From Zingiber officinale (Eukaryota > Streptophyta > Magnoliopsida > Zingiberales > Zingiberaceae), in NCBI RefSeq assembly GCF_018446385.1, contig NC_055991.1, positions 101,043,712 to 101,107,711 of the forward strand: a stretch of DNA of 64,000 nt, in the 5' to 3' direction. The stretch's first letter is position 1. The number at the start of each line of letters is the position of its first letter. This document shows positions 29,726 to 41,298 of the stretch, in pieces. Below the pieces are notes generated by a model. That model saw only the letters and a program-made list of their open reading frames with translations. It made no database searches and had not been told where the DNA came from. The translations under genes and the position numbers were made by a program.

Positions 29726-30535
29726 TTGCGCAAGTTAATATGACAACAAATTGTATGTTTCCGCTTTATCTTCATACTACATCATATTCATGTTTTTCAG
29801 CAAAATTTGATGATGGGGCATGATTATGATACTTTCGCTACGGGCATCTAAATTTTGGTGGATTGAAAACACTAAAATAGAAGAATATGGTGATCGGTCT
29901 TCCTTAAATTGCAACTCCTTTTTAAGTTTGTGGAGAATGTACTGTTAGCAAACAACACCGTAATCAATTCCCACAAGGAAAATCTTGGAGAGCAAAGGCG
30001 GCATTGGAGCTTTTTTATTCAAATATTTGTGCACCAATAACACCTCATTCTAATGGAGATCGTGGTGGAGAATATAACACATGAATTTGCAAATTTTGTG
30101 AGAATCATGAAATCAAGAGGCAATTTACAACAGCTTACACCTCAACAGAATGATGTATGCGAAAGGAAGAACTGCACTATTATGAATATGGCGCGAAGCC
30201 TTCTAATGACAAGTGGTATTTCTAAAAGTTTTTGGCTAGAAGCAGTTAATTGGAGCATCAATATATTGAATAGAAGACCCACATTATCTATTCAAAATAT
30301 GGCACTAGAGGAAGCTTGTAGTGGGAAAAACCCGACTATTGATCATTTTCAGATTTTTGGGTATATCACTTATGCTGATATTCCAGATGAAAGGAGAAAG
30401 AAGTTAGACAATAAAGGTGAAAAATACATTTTTCTTGGTATGAGTAATACATCAAAAGCTTATAGATTATATAATCCTTGTACTAAGAAAATCATTATAG
30501 GTCGTGATGTTACTTTTGATGAAAAAGACACATGA
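29726..30535 (+). pseudogene. Copia integrase remnant
   Basis: A damaged pre-integrase part to about 30050 is followed by an open frame at 30053-30535. It includes QNDVCERKNCTIMNMARSLL, SFWLEAVNWSINILNRRPT and IFGYITYADIPDERRKKLDN. The first catalytic Asp region is deleted or unreadable, so the enzyme is dead. Integrase would insert the DNA copy. Confidence 0.8.
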
Positions 30536-32340
30536 CCATGAAATCAAAATGACCTTAAAAAATGATCCCTGTAGATTTTGATGATGATGAGAAAGTACAA
30601 CAACCTATGGAGGATGAGTAACATGAGGAAGTCTCTCAAAATATTCTTATAGCAGATCAAAGTTCAGTTGAAGCAGAATCACAAAGGTCACAACGTGTTC
30701 GAAGAAGACCAACATGGATGTTTAATTATAAGGTGACTGGAATTGATCAAGCTAATGATCCTCTTACACATTTTTCTTTGTTTTTAGATTGTGACCCCAC
30801 TATTTTTGAAGTGGTTGTTAAAGAATTAAAATGGAGAAAGGCTATGAGTGATAAAATTACAGCAATTGAAAAAAATAATACATGAGAGTTATGTGATTTT
30901 TCTAAAGGGCAAAAGACAATTGGTGTAAAGTGGGTTTACAAGACAAAGCTAAATAAACATGGTGAGATTAACAAGTACAAAACACGCTTGGTGGTGAGGG
31001 CTACAAGCAAGAGTTTGGTGTTGATTATAAAGAAGTTTTTGCTCCTGTAGCAAGGCATAATACAATCATAGTGGTGATAGCGATGATGACACAAAATTCA
31101 TGGCCTATCTTTCAATTGGATGTAAAATCAGCATTCCTCCATGGAGATTTGAAAGAAGAGGTATTTATTGATCAACCTCCGGGTTATGTGAAATTTAGTA
31201 ATGAGCATAAAGTTTATAGATTAAGGAATGCTCTATATGGATTAAAACAAGCCCCACGGGCTTGGTATAATTGTATAGAAATTTATTTTTTGAAGGAAGA
31301 CTTTCAAAAGTGCTCTTATGAACATACTCTTTTTATTAAGATTGATGATAGAGGAAAAATATTGATAATTTGTTTATATGTAGATGACTTAATCTACACT
31401 GGAAATAGTACATCTATATTTGGAAAATTTAAAAAATCTATGATGAACGAATTTGAAATGTCTGATCTTGGTATGATGCATTATTTCCTTGGTATTAAAG
31501 TGGTGCAAGCTTTTGTTGGAATTTTTATTTCTCAAAGAAGATGTATGCAAGAAATTTTGGATATGTTTCAAATGAAAAATTACAATCCTGTAAATACTCC
31601 TGAGTTTGGAGTAAAGTTACATAAAGATATCGGAGGAAAGAAGGTTGATGCCACACTTTACAAAGAGAGTGGGGAGTTTAATGTATTTGACTGCGACGAG
31701 ACATGATATTATGCATGCTGTAAGTATGATTAGTAGATACATGGATTGTGCTACATAAATACATCTCTTAGCTGCAAAGAGAATTTTTTTGGTACTTACA
31801 AGGTAATAAAGAGTTTGAGTTATTTTATAAAAAGGGAGAAAAGTCAGATCTGTTTGGTTTTACCGATAGTGATTATGTAGGAGATCTAGATGATCGAAAA
31901 AGTACATCTGGGTACATTTTTATGTTGAGTACAGGAGCTATTTCATGGTCTTCGAAAAAACAATCAATTGTTACATTATCATTCACGAAAGCTGAGTTTG
32001 TTGCTGCAACATCTTGTGCTTGTCAGACTATTTGACTAAAGAAGATTCTTACATAATTATATTTTAAAAAGGATGGACCTATACAGATTTATTGTGACAA
32101 CAATTCAACAATAAAACTTTTTAAAAATCCAGTGCTACATGGTCGAAGTAAACACATAGATGTGAGGTATCATTTCATGAGAAATCTCACAAATGATGAA
32201 GTCATTAATCTTGTTTACTGCAGAAGCGAGGATCCAATTGCTGATATACTAACCAAGCCTTTCAAATTTGCTACATTTCAAAAGCTCAGAAAGCTACTTG
32301 GTGTTTCTACATGGAGTTTAAAAGTTTGACTCTTTTTAAA
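30536..32340 (+). pseudogene. Copia reverse transcriptase and RNase H remnant
   Basis: RT starts with broken pieces (TIGVKWVYKTKLNKHGEINK near 30920) and is open at 31071-31706: PIFQLDVKSAFLHGDLKEEV, YGLKQAPRAWYN and the catalytic LYVDDLIYTGN. RNase H follows in pieces (TDSDYVGDLDDRKSTSGYIF; HGRSKHIDVRYHFMRNLTND; VYCRSEDPIADILTKPFKF). Several stops and shifts interrupt it. Confidence 0.85.
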
Positions 32341-32379
32341 CTGATTATTACATTTGGAATATCAGTTTAAGGGAGGGAT

Positions 32380-32669
32380 TGTTGATAAAATTAATGTGTT
32401 AGTGGACATGTTTTAATTGAGTCAGTGGAGAGAAATTATAGGATAATGGTTGTAATGTGGTGTTAGTGGCTTAATGAGTTGGCAAGTTGAGTTAGTGGTA
32501 GAGGATATGATTGTAATGTGGTGTTAGTGGTTGATGTTGTAGTGTTAGTGGATTTTTTAATATGTGTGATGTATTAGTCTATAAATAAGATATGTAATGA
32601 TCAATGAATATGTGTGAAAAACTTTTTTTTATTCTCCTTGTGTCCTCGACTTGTCTATTTTGCTTATCA
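32380..32669 (+). repeat. 3' LTR of the 4.4-kb Copia element
   Basis: Partner of 28286-28550, followed by the target duplicate gctct. It contains the probable TATA segment TCTATAAATAAG near 32578. Confidence 0.9.
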
Positions 32670-32674
32670 GCTCT

Positions 32675-32837
32675 AGTGTTGCCAACACAATCATGCCTAT
32701 TTGAAGAATGCAAGGTAAGATTGAAGTTTCCTCGAAGACAATTTCTTAAGATCATTAAACACTAGGCCACAGACATTAGACACTATAATTCTTGAAAGAA
32801 ACTAGCTGAAGATTGATGAACAAGAAGTAACCCCCAT
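32675..32837. other. Flank between the Copia element and Tat element 2
   Basis: It continues the sequence left of 28286. A strong donor-like GCAAGGTAAGATT occurs near 32713, but no exon is proven. Otherwise nothing recognisable. Confidence 0.3.
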
Positions 32838-33779
32838 TGATGCGGGATGATGAAGGGTCTCACTTCACTATCAATGGAGGTCAAAATCAAGACGGTCAAT
32901 GCGTAAATGACATCGGTCAGTCGGGCGAAGCATGCCCCGACCGGGGAAGAAGGCTTCGATCCGCCGTCGCCTTCGACACAGGGAGCAATCAAGCAACCGA
33001 CGCTCAAGGGAGACAATGTGTAGAAGCCAAGCCGAGCGGCTATCCCACTCGGCCAGACAACAGAGATGTGTGAAGAGTTCAACTTCGGCTGATCGGCTAC
33101 CACGCTCGGCTACCCCGCTAGGCTACCCCGCTCGGCTTGGCGACAGGCTTCGGCCGAGTGGCGACCCCGCTCGACCTGACAGCAGGCCTTGACAATAACA
33201 AGGTGGATCTTCGGTCGAGCAGACACACACTGAGGAACATTGAGGTTTCGACCGACCAGACGGGGGACCCGGGCGGCAGAATTCAGGCCGAGCAGCTAAC
33301 TCGCTCGGCTTAACAGTACACTCCTGACGATATCCAATGATATCCTTTTGGGAGTTGGTGCCGCTGACGCTATAAGAAGATCGTACGGCGGAAGCTTCCA
33401 CTGTCACTTTAGAGATATGCTCGGCCTGTTAAAGTACTGTGTCAATGATACTTTACTGACAAGTATTTTTAGGAAAAGTTTTGAGAAGCATGTTCACCTT
33501 GGGAAGCGTGCACGCGGGCTACCAGAGCTCTATATAAAGGGGGGTCTAAGCATTAGCGGAGGTATGTGATATTCACTGTTTACGCTACAGTTCTCTTGTT
33601 GCTCCGCTTCATTCCTCATCGCCAGTGACTAACTTGAGCGTTGGAGGGCTAACGCCGGGGACCCCTTCCATGGCTCGGCACTGACGCAATCTGTGTTGCA
33701 GGTCCGCCGGAGTCCACAGGAGGTCAGCGTGAGTGCCACATCCCCAGCTTTTCGTCTCTTTGACTTGTGGGCAGGATCA
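32838..33779 (+). repeat. 5' LTR of Tat element 2
   Basis: I place the start near TGATGCGGGATGATG and the end at GCAGGATCA before the primer site. It is rich in CCGAGCGG and GCTCGGC words. A TATA-like CTATATAAAGG lies near 33530. There is no second copy in the window to confirm the borders. Confidence 0.55.
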
Positions 33780-33783
33780 TATT

Positions 33784-33800
33784 TGGCGCTGTCTGTGGGA
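33784..33800 (+). promoter_or_regulatory. Primer-binding site region of Tat element 2
   Basis: TGGCGCTGTCTGTGGGA matches the region after the LTR of Tat element 1 with one change. Confidence 0.7.
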
Positions 33801-33826
33801 ACGTTACCTGCATCTGAGCCGAAAAG

Positions 33827-34866
33827 ATGGAGGATGCTAGATAATTCACCACCGTGATGCTCACTCAGGAGGAGCTTGAGATGCTCGTTCAAGCCCGAGC
33901 AGCAAAAATGATCGAGCAACAACAACAATAGGCGCAAGCCGATCGGCAAGCGCCGCAACCTACAACATCGGCAACCAGTAGACGAGCGGGGCAAGAAGAC
34001 CGAGCAGAGCAAATCACCTTGTGGGGACAGAACCGAAGGCCTACCGACACACAGGGGGAAGCACCGCATGCGTTGATCCTCTTCCATCGAGCTTTGTTCC
34101 AAACCCCCTCGGAGATAACCCAAGCGCATCAGGAGCGGGGATCATATTCAGATGATGCTCTCATTCGGGATGCACGGAAAGGCAAAGTACCCCGAAGCAA
34201 CGCGTCTCTCGAATGGATCAATCGGCAGTTCTCAGAGGAGATCTTACAAGACCCTCTATCCAGATATTGCACCCCACTTGCGATCGAGACGTACAACGGA
34301 TCGACCACTCCAGATGATCATTTGGATCGGTTCGACAACGAAGCCACGATGCACCAGTACACGGATGGAGTAAAGTGCCGAGTCTTTCTCATTACGCTCT
34401 CTGGATCGGCGCAACGCTGGTTCCGAAGACTAACGAATGGCTCGATACGAAGCTTCAAAGATTTCCGAGCCGCGTTCCAGCATCATTTCGCCAGCAGTCA
34501 ACGCTACCAGAAGACGAGCGTTAGCATCTTTGCCCTAAAACAAGAGCCCAAGGAAGCGCTCCGAGCGTACATCCAGCGGTTTAACCAAGTCGCCATGGAC
34601 ATCCCCTCGATCTCATCCGAGACCATGATAAATGCCTTTACTCAGGGGCTCATCGAGGGAGATTTTTTCTGATTGCTCATCAGAAAGCTCCCTAGGGACT
34701 TCGACCACATGCTTAAGAAGGCCAATAAATACATAAATGTGGAAGAAGTCCAAGCGGCCAGAAGAAAAGAGGCGCCGATCGAACCTTTGGCGCCGACTGA
34801 GCGGCAATTTGCCAGCAGCCACCAACCGCCCAAAGGGCCAAAAGCGGAAGGAGGGTGGTTGTACTA
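33827..34866 (+). pseudogene. Gag of Tat element 2
   Basis: Similar along its length to the gag at 14644. The N-terminal part (33827-34018) has stops. The frame 34019-34672 is open: WINRQFSEEILQDPL, TDGVKCRVFLITLSGSAQRW, LRAYIQRFNQVAMDIPS. A TGA at 34670 replaces an Arg codon, and the frame continues to 34866 (DFDHMLKKANKYINVEEVQA). It would form the particle. The stops make it a pseudogene. Confidence 0.85.
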
Positions 34867-35960
34867 GGAGGTCACGACATATGTTGTGCAGCATGTGGCC
34901 TCCGGTCGGCTGAAAACGACAAGAGGCAAGGTATTGACGCCCATGTTTTACTCCTTTCACCAATCGCTGACTCACAACACGCGGGATTGTTGAGGTCTGA
35001 CACTCGTCGTCAGCCGACCGACCTCAAGAGGATACCTCCACCGATCTCCAACCCCCGATCGGCAACAGAGGCAACAGTCTGTCGGGCGATGACAGTATGA
35101 AAGAGGAACGCCCGAGCGGTTCGACCAGCACCAGGGGAGGGATAACGTCGAGCTCTCCCGATTCCTGACCGAGCAAAATAGACCATCTGCTTGAGAAGAA
35201 GAAAATAGAAGCAATACGTCCCGAGAAGAAATAGGAATGATTGTCGGAGGGCTGACCAGCGACGACTCTAACCGAGCCAGGAAGTCGTATACTCGGCGGC
35301 TGGAGATTCACGCGGTGGGGTGCAGCAAGAGAAGGCCGAAGGGACCGATATCAGCTTCGACCCAAGCGACTTGGAGGGAGTGGAGATCCCTTACGATGAC
35401 GCGCTGATCATCCGAGCGGTAATTTCTAATTACACTATTCATCAAATTTTTCTTGATACAGGGAGCTCGGTGAACATCATCTTCAAGAAGGCGTTCGATC
35501 AATTACAAATTGATCGAAGTGAGCTGTTGCCCATGATGACCCCACTTTATGGCTTCACGGGCAACGAGGTACTGCTGCTCGGATAGGCCCGACTGGTCCT
35601 CTCGCTCGGAGAAGAGCCATTGAGGAGAACCAGGACCACAAACTTCATCGTGGTGGACGTACAGTCGGCCTACAACGTCATCCTGGGCTGATCGACCCTC
35701 AACGAATTCCGGACAGTGGTGTCTACATATTGCCAAAAGATCATGTTCCCGGTGGACGACCATGTGGGTGAAGTCAGAGGTGATCATCTGGCCGCTCGGT
35801 GATGCTACGCCGAGATGGTCAAGATCGAAGCAAGAAGCGCTCGGAAGAATCCGCGCTTGGAGGTAAACCCTGAAGTTTATAATCATCCAAGCCGGACGGA
35901 GGCCACCATATTAATTACGGCCGATCGAGAACATGAAAAGAGGGCAGAGGGGCTATAGAG
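34867..35960 (+). pseudogene. Gag C-terminal part and aspartic protease remnant of Tat element 2
   Basis: After a damaged gag tail, 35320-35586 is open and holds DDALIIRAVISNYTIHQIFL, DTGSSVNIIFKKAFDQLQID and LLPMMTPLYGFTGNEV, as in Tat element 1. Stops follow at 35584, near 35688 and near 35800. The homology ends near 35960, where RT should begin, and the text passes straight to non-coding sequence. This marks the edge of the pol deletion. Confidence 0.8.
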
Positions 35961-36059
35961 CGCGAATCATCTCCAACCCTACAGGGCCACGATAAGAGGT
36001 GCGCGAGTGAATTTATGTATCTTTTTATGTTTCCTGAATGTAGGTCAAAATTTGAATAA

Positions 36060-36560
36060 AAAGCGAAGGCCTCTTGAAGTGTATATCCATCGACTGTCGA
36101 TCGGCGACCTTAAACCCTTGTCTCTATCGACGGTCAAGCACCCTTGTCTCCATTGACGGTCGAACGACGACCTTAAACTCTTATCTCCATCAACGGTCAA
36201 GCAGCGGCCTTAAACGTGTGTCTTCATCAACGGTCGAGCGGTGACCTTAAACCCTTGTCTCCATCGACGGTCGAGCGGCGACCTTAGACCCTTGTCTCCA
36301 TCGACGGTCGAGCGGTGACCTTAGACCCTTGTCTCCATCGACGGTCGAGCGACGACCTTAAAACCTTGTCTCCATCAAAGGTCGAGCGGCGACCTTAAAC
36401 CCTTGTCTCTATTGACCGTTGAGCGGCAACCTTAAACCCTTGTCTTCATCAACGGTCGAGCGACGACCTTAAACTCGAGTCTTCGCATATTCTTCATCAA
36501 CGGTCGAGCGACGACCTAAAACTCGGGTCTTCATCAATAGTCGAGCGGCGACTATAAACC
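36060..36560 (+). repeat. Tandem array of ~37-bp units (CGACGGTCGAGCGGCGACCTTAA type)
   Basis: About 12-13 imperfect copies of a unit read CGACGGTCGAGCGGCGACC, then TTAAACCCTTGTCTCCAT. Units differ by scattered substitutions and some are shortened. Such arrays between gag-pol and the 3' LTR are known in Tat elements. Confidence 0.85.
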
Positions 36561-36619
36561 CTTAAGTCAGAGACTCCCATGTCGATCAGCCGGGTTTTGA
36601 GTTATATTAGAGCCACGGG

Positions 36620-36810
36620 CTCTAGAAGTTGAGTGAGCTTCACTGGTCTTGGACCAGCACATCGGATTTCAATCTCCCCCATTCGGGGGCGAATGAGCTT
36701 CATTGGTCTTCGACTAGCACATCGGATTTCAATCTCCCCTGTTCGGGGTCGAATGAGCTTCACTGGGACCAACATTTCGGATTTCAAATCTTCCTCGTTC
36801 GGGGTCGAGC
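36620..36810 (+). repeat. Tandem array of ~67-bp units
   Basis: About three copies contain GAGCTTCACTGGTCTT, AGCACATCGGATTTCAATCT and CATTCGGGGTCGAATGAGCT. Open frames here simply reflect the periodicity. The third copy is shortened. Confidence 0.8.
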
Positions 36811-37225
36811 AGTCTTCAAAAGCTTAGTAAGCGAGCAAGCGTCGATGAATAGCTGGCCGTGAACCAGGACTACTCAAAAGCTCGAAGTCTTCATAATATA
36901 GTGACTGTTCGGCACTATTCTTCAAAATACTCCCAGGGTTGGGCGAGAGATCGTGGAATCATGAACTCTATACGAGAGAATCGATCGGCTGATAGACTAA
37001 TCATGGACGAGGCCACGAGCTCTTGCAATACTCAAAAGGAGTTGAAAAACATATAAGGAGGTAATGCTTGTCCGAACGGACGAGCATGTATTTAAACTTT
37101 AAAAATTTTACATTTTACAGGAACGCTCAGTCATACTCAAGGTAGTCCAAAACGTCATCTGACAGGGCTGCAGTAAGCTTATCCCGGTTGATGATGCTGC
37201 TTGTCAGAGCTGCCGGCAGATGGCC

Positions 37226-38826
37226 TCACTCGCGAAGCTGGTCGAACGTCCCATCGATGGCCAGGTCAAATAGGCGCAGAGCCCAATCGACGACCTTCTC
37301 GTTGAAAACATCCGAGAGGAGGTAATTTTTGTTCATTGCCTCAAAACGGCTCTGCTCGACATCTTGGTAGGTCGTTAGGGCCGCTCGGGAGGCCTCTAAC
37401 TCATCTTTGGCGGTGGCCAGCGCAGTATCCTTAGAGGTGAGTTGGTTGCGAAGGGTTGTTTCTTCGGTCGACCGGCTGTGCCGCTCGGCGACCAGGAAGT
37501 CCTCAGCTTCCTTAAGTTTTTGGGTGAGGGGTCGAGCCTCCTTATTCTTCTCCTCGAGGTCTGCGATGACCCGATTCTTCCACGTGTTGGCCAACTTGAT
37601 TTTATTATCAAAAGTGGTGACTTGTTTATTGAGCCGCTCTAGCATCATGGCCTGCCTAGCGCTCTTGGCCCGTTCGGCCTCGAGCAGTTTGTTGCTCTTC
37701 TCCAGAGTGACTCGAAGTTTGGCCACCTCGGCGTTGATTTGTTCTTGAGCGGCTGAGGATTGACTGCTTGACACCTTCAATTGCTTCACTTTCTCTTCCA
37801 AAAAAGCGAGCCTTTAGCACATGACCAAGCTCTCCACCCAGTACTACAAACAAAGCAAATATGAGCACCGATCGGAAGTGAACTATGCAAATGTAGGTAA
37901 AACTTACCTCAGTGGACATCTAGGTGTGGTTGTCCGCAAGTGCCCCCGGAGGCATCACTGCCGCACGGGCTCGGGCGTCTTCCCATATTTTGGCAAGCGA
38001 CCCTTGTATGATGATTTGGTGCTTCGGAGCTCGAGACTCGGCGTTGGATTCGCTCAACTCCTCGGTCAGGAGATGCAAAATCGTCATAATATGGCATTGG
38101 TCGCTCGGGGCTGATTATGCAGAAGTGGCACGCCCGGACGGTCGTGATGAAGAAACCGGTCGGATGCTCGACTTCTTAGTCTTCGACTTTGGTGGCAGGA
38201 AGGCTACCGGCGACGCGCAGACTGTCCCCTGAGGCAGATCGGATAGGGAGGGTGTCCGATCCAACGACTCAGGGGCAGTGAACTCTTGCACTGGAGCTAG
38301 GGTTGACGTCTCCACCCGTTCGGCGGAGCGTACCCCGGAAGTGGCGAAGCGCAATGAAGGTTCCCCTCAGCGCCTCTTGCTCTTGATCAGTGGCTCAATT
38401 GAGGAGGCTGAGCCTGAAGCCCCCTCAACTTTAACAACCGGCTGCCATTCAGAAGGTTGAGAGCCCCCGGTCACTCCACCACTCGCCAGAGCAGGGGCTG
38501 CCTTGCTTCTCGTCCCGCGGCTCATCTTGCGAGCCGACCGACTATAGGTCGTGGCTCCCCAGTTCTTCTACCACGACCGCGTTGATTGTGGCATCTGCGA
38601 GCTTTGCCTTGCCTGACAAACATGCGCGCAGCATGACTTCGGCTGCAAAAGAGGAAAAAAAATCAGTTAGAATCAAAAAAAGGATTGAAAGAAGTAACAT
38701 ACCTAGGTTGGTCAGCAACCGGGTGTGGATCGGACTCTAGCCAAAGATATACAGGACACCCTCTAGCAGCAGCTTGTGGATGTCGTATTTCTGACCGGCC
38801 AACATTGCGGTTGCGTTGAGGTAGTT
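37226..38826 (-). pseudogene. Antisense gene of Tat element 2, C-terminal exons (putative gypsy-type transposon protein)
   Basis: Minus-strand gene opposite to gag. Right of 38703 it reads NATAMLAGQKYDIHKLLLEG and VLYIFG. An intron with GT-AG ends (38702-38643) follows, then a Ser/Pro-rich part, LLTEELSESNAESRAPKHQ, a second intron (37907-37844) and a coiled coil of ~190 residues (37801-37226; LEKSNKLLEAERAKSARQAM). Stops near 38746, 38370, 37915 and 37812 break it. It resembles the plant family annotated as putative gypsy-type transposon (Transposase_28 type), known as an extra antisense gene in Tat elements. Its role is unknown. The N-terminal part lies at 58033-58597. Confidence 0.75.
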
Positions 38827-38831
38827 CGATC

Positions 38832-41276
38832 TGTTAGTTAGTCCTAGGAAAATCGTATCGGTTCCACTGCATAAAAATTTTGTACAAGTGTCGAACCTTT
38901 CCTTAAATAACCTATTGTGTTCTTTAAAAGTAAAATTAGGAATCACAGATGGAACTTAACATCATTGATTCCAAATTTAACTTATCTGTTCTTAATGATT
39001 TAGATTTGAATCGCAAGCGGAACTTAACACTATTGATTCAAATCCACCTATGTTATTAATTCTATTAAATATTGATTTCTAAAATTGACTTCCAGGACTG
39101 CATAGCGAGGCACGTGACCTTCTTGGATATGGGAGAAACCACCATCGCCTAGACAAAGCCTTTTAAGGAAAGCTAATATTTAATTTCCTTAAATAACTCT
39201 AGGTTAACCAAAAAGATCAATCGAATCACAAATTCGAAAACAAAGAAAACACAAATTCGAAAAACTAATTCAAAATACTAGATCTAATTCCTCTTGTGTT
39301 TGAATTCTTACAAAAAGAAATAACTAGTATGATGCGGAAAATAATTGCTAATAATATCTTCTCTTTGTAAACTAACGACCTTGAGATCTTCTGCCGTATT
39401 CCTCACCTCGCCATGGACGTCGTGTGGGCGATGATCCTCCAAGATGAACACCACCCAAAGGCTTTCTTCCTCTTCCTCTAAAATCCGGCCACCACCATTA
39501 CCAAGGAGAAGAGAGTAAAAGGGAAAATAAGAGAAGAAAGAGGGAGGGTCGGCCACACCAAAATCTCCAAGCAAGAGAATAAGAATTGTGTCTCATGAAG
39601 CCTCCTCACCCCTTCTTTTATAATACTTGCCCAAGGCAAATAAGGGAAGAATTTTTACAAAAATTAAAATCTTCCTCTAGTTTTTCCTTTTCCCTTTAAA
39701 TTTTCCTTTTCTTTCCTCTTGATTGAATCGATCACTAAATCAATTTGGATGATGATTTATTTTATTTTCTTTTTAGACGACCACCTTGCTTGGGCACCAA
39801 GCAAGGGTAGCCGACCCCCATAAGAGGAAAGAAATATTATTTTTTATAAAATTTTACAAGAAGAAAAACTCTTATAAAATTTTACAAGGTCTCTTTCCTA
39901 AAGTAGGAGTTAAAAAAGGAAAGTTCTAAAAATTAGAACCATGTTTTAAAATTTAAAACTTCTCTTATAAAATTTCCATTTTTAACTTGGTGATAGGAAA
40001 TTTAAATTTTAAAACTTTTCTTCTTTTTTTTTCTAAACCATGAGGATGGTTAAAAAAGGAAAGTTTTAAAATCTTTTAAACTTTCTTTTAAAACATCTAG
40101 CCTAATTCAAATAAGAAAAGTTTTAAAAATTTAAAAATCTTTCTTTTAAAATATGTAGTTTTCTATAAAGAGAAGATTTTAAAAATTCAAAACACCTCTC
40201 CTTTTTTGAATTATTGTGGTCGTCCCCTACATGCTTGGGCACCAAGCAAAGGGCCGACCCTAATAGAAGAGGATATGACCGGCCCTTACTTGGTCACAAA
40301 GCATTGGACTGACCCCCTTCTTGGACACCAAGATGGGCTTATATTTGGATGGACTTGAGGCTTTAATGAGGCTACGACAGGGACCTAGAGGAGAAATTGG
40401 TTTTGGCCTTCAGATGAGCTTGAGTATCCCGTGTTCGCCCCGAACACACAACTCAAGTTCATCGATAATAACTCATTCCATGAAAGAGTTATTATCGCAC
40501 TACCGCACCAATCTCAAATTACATTATGGGCTCCTTCTTATCATGAGTGTGTTAGTCTCCCTGTATTTAAGATAACGAATGCCCACTAATTAAGTAAGTT
40601 ACTGACAACTCACTTAATTAATATCTAGCTCCAAGAGTAGTACCACTCAACTTTATTGTCATGTCGGACTAAGTCCACCTGCAGGGTTTAACATGGCAAT
40701 CCTTATGAGCTCCTCTTGGGGGCATTCTCAACCTAGATAACTAGGACACAGATTCCTTCTATAATCAACAACGCACACTATAAGTAATATCATTTCTCAA
40801 CTTATCGGGCATATTGATTTATCGAGCTAAACCTCACCCTTTGATAAGTAAAAAAAAATAAATATTAAATATATGTGCTTGTTATTATATTAGGATTAAT
40901 AGCACACTCTTCCACAATAACTAAGGTCTAGTTCTTTTATTTAGTCAGTACAAAAAGAACTTACCTAAAATGGTCATACTCAATACACTTAGAGTGTACC
41001 AGTGTAATTTATTAATCAAGATAAACTAATACTTAATTACACTACGACTATTCCGATGGTTTGTTCCTTTCCATCTTAGTCGTGAGCAACTATTTATAAT
41101 TTATAAAGAACCGATAACATGATCTTCTGAGTGTGACACCACACTCCATGTTGTCTAAAATATAAATTAATTGAACAATTACATTTAACAAATAAATGTA
41201 GATATTGACCAATGTGATTTTTTTATTTCAAAGATAAATGTTTACAAAAGCTAGGCTTTTAAAATATACTCCAACA
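38832..41276 (-). repeat. 3' LTR of the 19-kb Copia element
   Basis: Matches 55585-58027 along its length, from TGTTAGTTAGTCCTAGG to CTCCAACA. It holds copy C of the shared module (39085-39205) and long AT-rich repeats of TTTTAAAAATTT type. ATCTCCCACTTATAC follows, the complement of the purine tract GTATAAGTGGGAGAT. Frames inside, such as 39574-39308, recur in the other LTR and are incidental. Confidence 0.92.
39085..39205 (-). repeat. Copy C of the shared ~110-bp module
   Basis: AGCGAGGCACGTGACCTTCT, CTAGACAAAGCCTTTTAAGG and TAATATTTAATTTCC occur in the same order as in the other copies. It lies within the LTR. Confidence 0.75.
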
Positions 41277-41298
41277 ATCTCCCACTTATACTAAAAGA

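Larger units (their letters stand above)
28286..32669 (+). mobile_element. Complete but decayed Copia retrotransposon (plus strand) with TSD
   Basis: LTRs at 28286-28550 (265 bp) and 32380-32669 (290 bp) run TGTTGATAAAATTA to CTTATCA. The target duplicate gctct lies at 28281-28285 and 32670-32674. A tRNA-Met primer site and the purine tract AAGGGAGGGAT are present. Gag, protease, integrase, RT and RNase H can all be followed with many stops and shifts. The LTRs differ by small deletions and many substitutions, so it is older than the other complete elements. Confidence 0.93.

Noticed and set aside
39308..39574. Minus-strand 88-codon frame as a gene (also at 56062)
   Set aside because: It is in both LTRs of the 19-kb element; near identity follows from LTR duplication.
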